From assembly GCA_028695865.1 (NCBI GenBank), contig JAQVID010000318.1, forward strand, positions 1 to 5,066: 5,066 nt of DNA, written 5' to 3'. The translations under genes and the position numbers were made by a program. The stretch is from Thermoguttaceae bacterium (GTDB lineage: Bacteria; Planctomycetota; Planctomycetia; Pirellulales; Thermoguttaceae). Position 1 is the stretch's first letter. Every line of letters begins with the position of its first letter. Of the stretch, positions 4,905-5,066 are shown one piece after another. The notes beneath the pieces are model-generated. The model had not been told where the DNA came from. It worked only from the letters and a program-made list of their open reading frames with translations, and made no database searches.

Positions 4905-4924
4905 GTGTCACGCAAATTTGACAC
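4905..4924. repeat. 6-bp inverted repeat right of module A copy 3
   Basis: GTGTCA (4905-4910) and TGACAC (4919-4924) are exact complements around an 8-base AT-rich loop. It lies in noncoding DNA between module A and the inverted module B. Its role is unknown. Confidence 0.45.
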
Positions 4925-4948
4925 CAAGGCCGGTTTCCCAAAAATCCT

Positions 4949-5020
4949 AACCCCGTAGGGGTTTCCGTATGGTAGGCACCCGGTTCGGCCGTCAGGACGT
5001 ACCCCTGCTATGCGAACCCC
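4949..5020 (-). repeat. Module B, right copy, inverted and decayed
   Basis: The reverse complement of 4949-5009 aligns with 211-270 at about 90%. The AACCCC-GTA-GGGGTT hairpin (4949-4963) is intact. The main stem is damaged: the partner of ACCCCTG now reads ACCCGGT in place of CAGGGGT, one CGGCC arm has a mismatch (GGACG), and the outer ATACGG arm is altered. It adjoins module C directly. Confidence 0.75.
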
Positions 5021-5021
5021 G

Positions 5022-5066
5022 AAAAATCCAACCCCGCAAGCGGACATTTTGGAGTGCGGATGCTTG
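5022..5066 (-). repeat. Module C, right copy, inverted (runs to window edge)
   Basis: The reverse complement matches 405-450 with about four substitutions and one indel. With the adjacent module B it forms a C-B unit that mirrors the C fragment plus B unit at 159-270. It may continue past the window. Confidence 0.75.

Noticed and set aside
158..5066. Composite transposon or insertion sequence bounded by the inverted C-B repeats
   Set aside because: No transposase, integrase or target duplication is visible; the inner genes are a regulatory cluster.

Overview
The window looks like bacterial chromosomal DNA carrying one co-oriented gene cluster on the minus strand (about 4440 down to 914, plus a small gene ending at 459). 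Families of short repeats border it on both sides. The best guess for the host is Planctomycetota. It rests on three things: a divergent sigma-70/ECF-like factor paired with an anti-sigma protein that joins a zinc-finger-like head, one membrane helix and a TPR tail; a signal-anchored coiled-coil protein upstream; and dense structured intergenic repeats. No ribosomal, tRNA or other taxonomic marker is present, so this stays an inference.

Layout in transcription order (right to left): (1) 4440-3559, a 293-aa N-terminally membrane-anchored coiled-coil protein, remotely PspA/Vipp1-like. (2) 3420-3199, a 73-aa single-helix membrane protein. (3) A 205-bp gap with a candidate promoter. (4) 2993-1932, a 353-aa sigma-like protein with recognisable region 2 and region 4 features. 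(5) 1948-914, a 344-aa predicted membrane anti-sigma factor overlapping the sigma gene by 17 bp. (6) A 152-bp gap holding three inverted repeats. (7) 761-459, a small gene that starts as a secreted protein (Shine-Dalgarno plus signal peptide) but whose last two thirds lie inside a dispersed repeat. I assigned starts from Shine-Dalgarno sites, so the sigma, anti-sigma and 73-aa genes are shorter than their longest open frames.

The flanks are noncoding and repeat-rich. Module A (about 157-206 bp) occurs three times in the same orientation: 1-157, 454-659 and 4685-4892. Copies 1 and 3 differ at one base in 157; copy 2 is about 94% identical to them. Each copy keeps the same 46-codon open frame on the minus strand. 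A second compound repeat (modules C and B) lies at the left (158-270, plus another C at 405-450) and in inverted orientation at the right (5066-4949). Module B on the left folds into a long near-perfect stem-loop; the right copy has lost much of that symmetry. No transposase, integrase, CRISPR array or RNA gene is visible.

Working model (inference): the sigma/anti-sigma pair is a membrane-tethered signalling switch, with the TPR domain as the likely sensing or docking part. The upstream coiled-coil and small membrane proteins are plausible partners or targets in envelope homeostasis.
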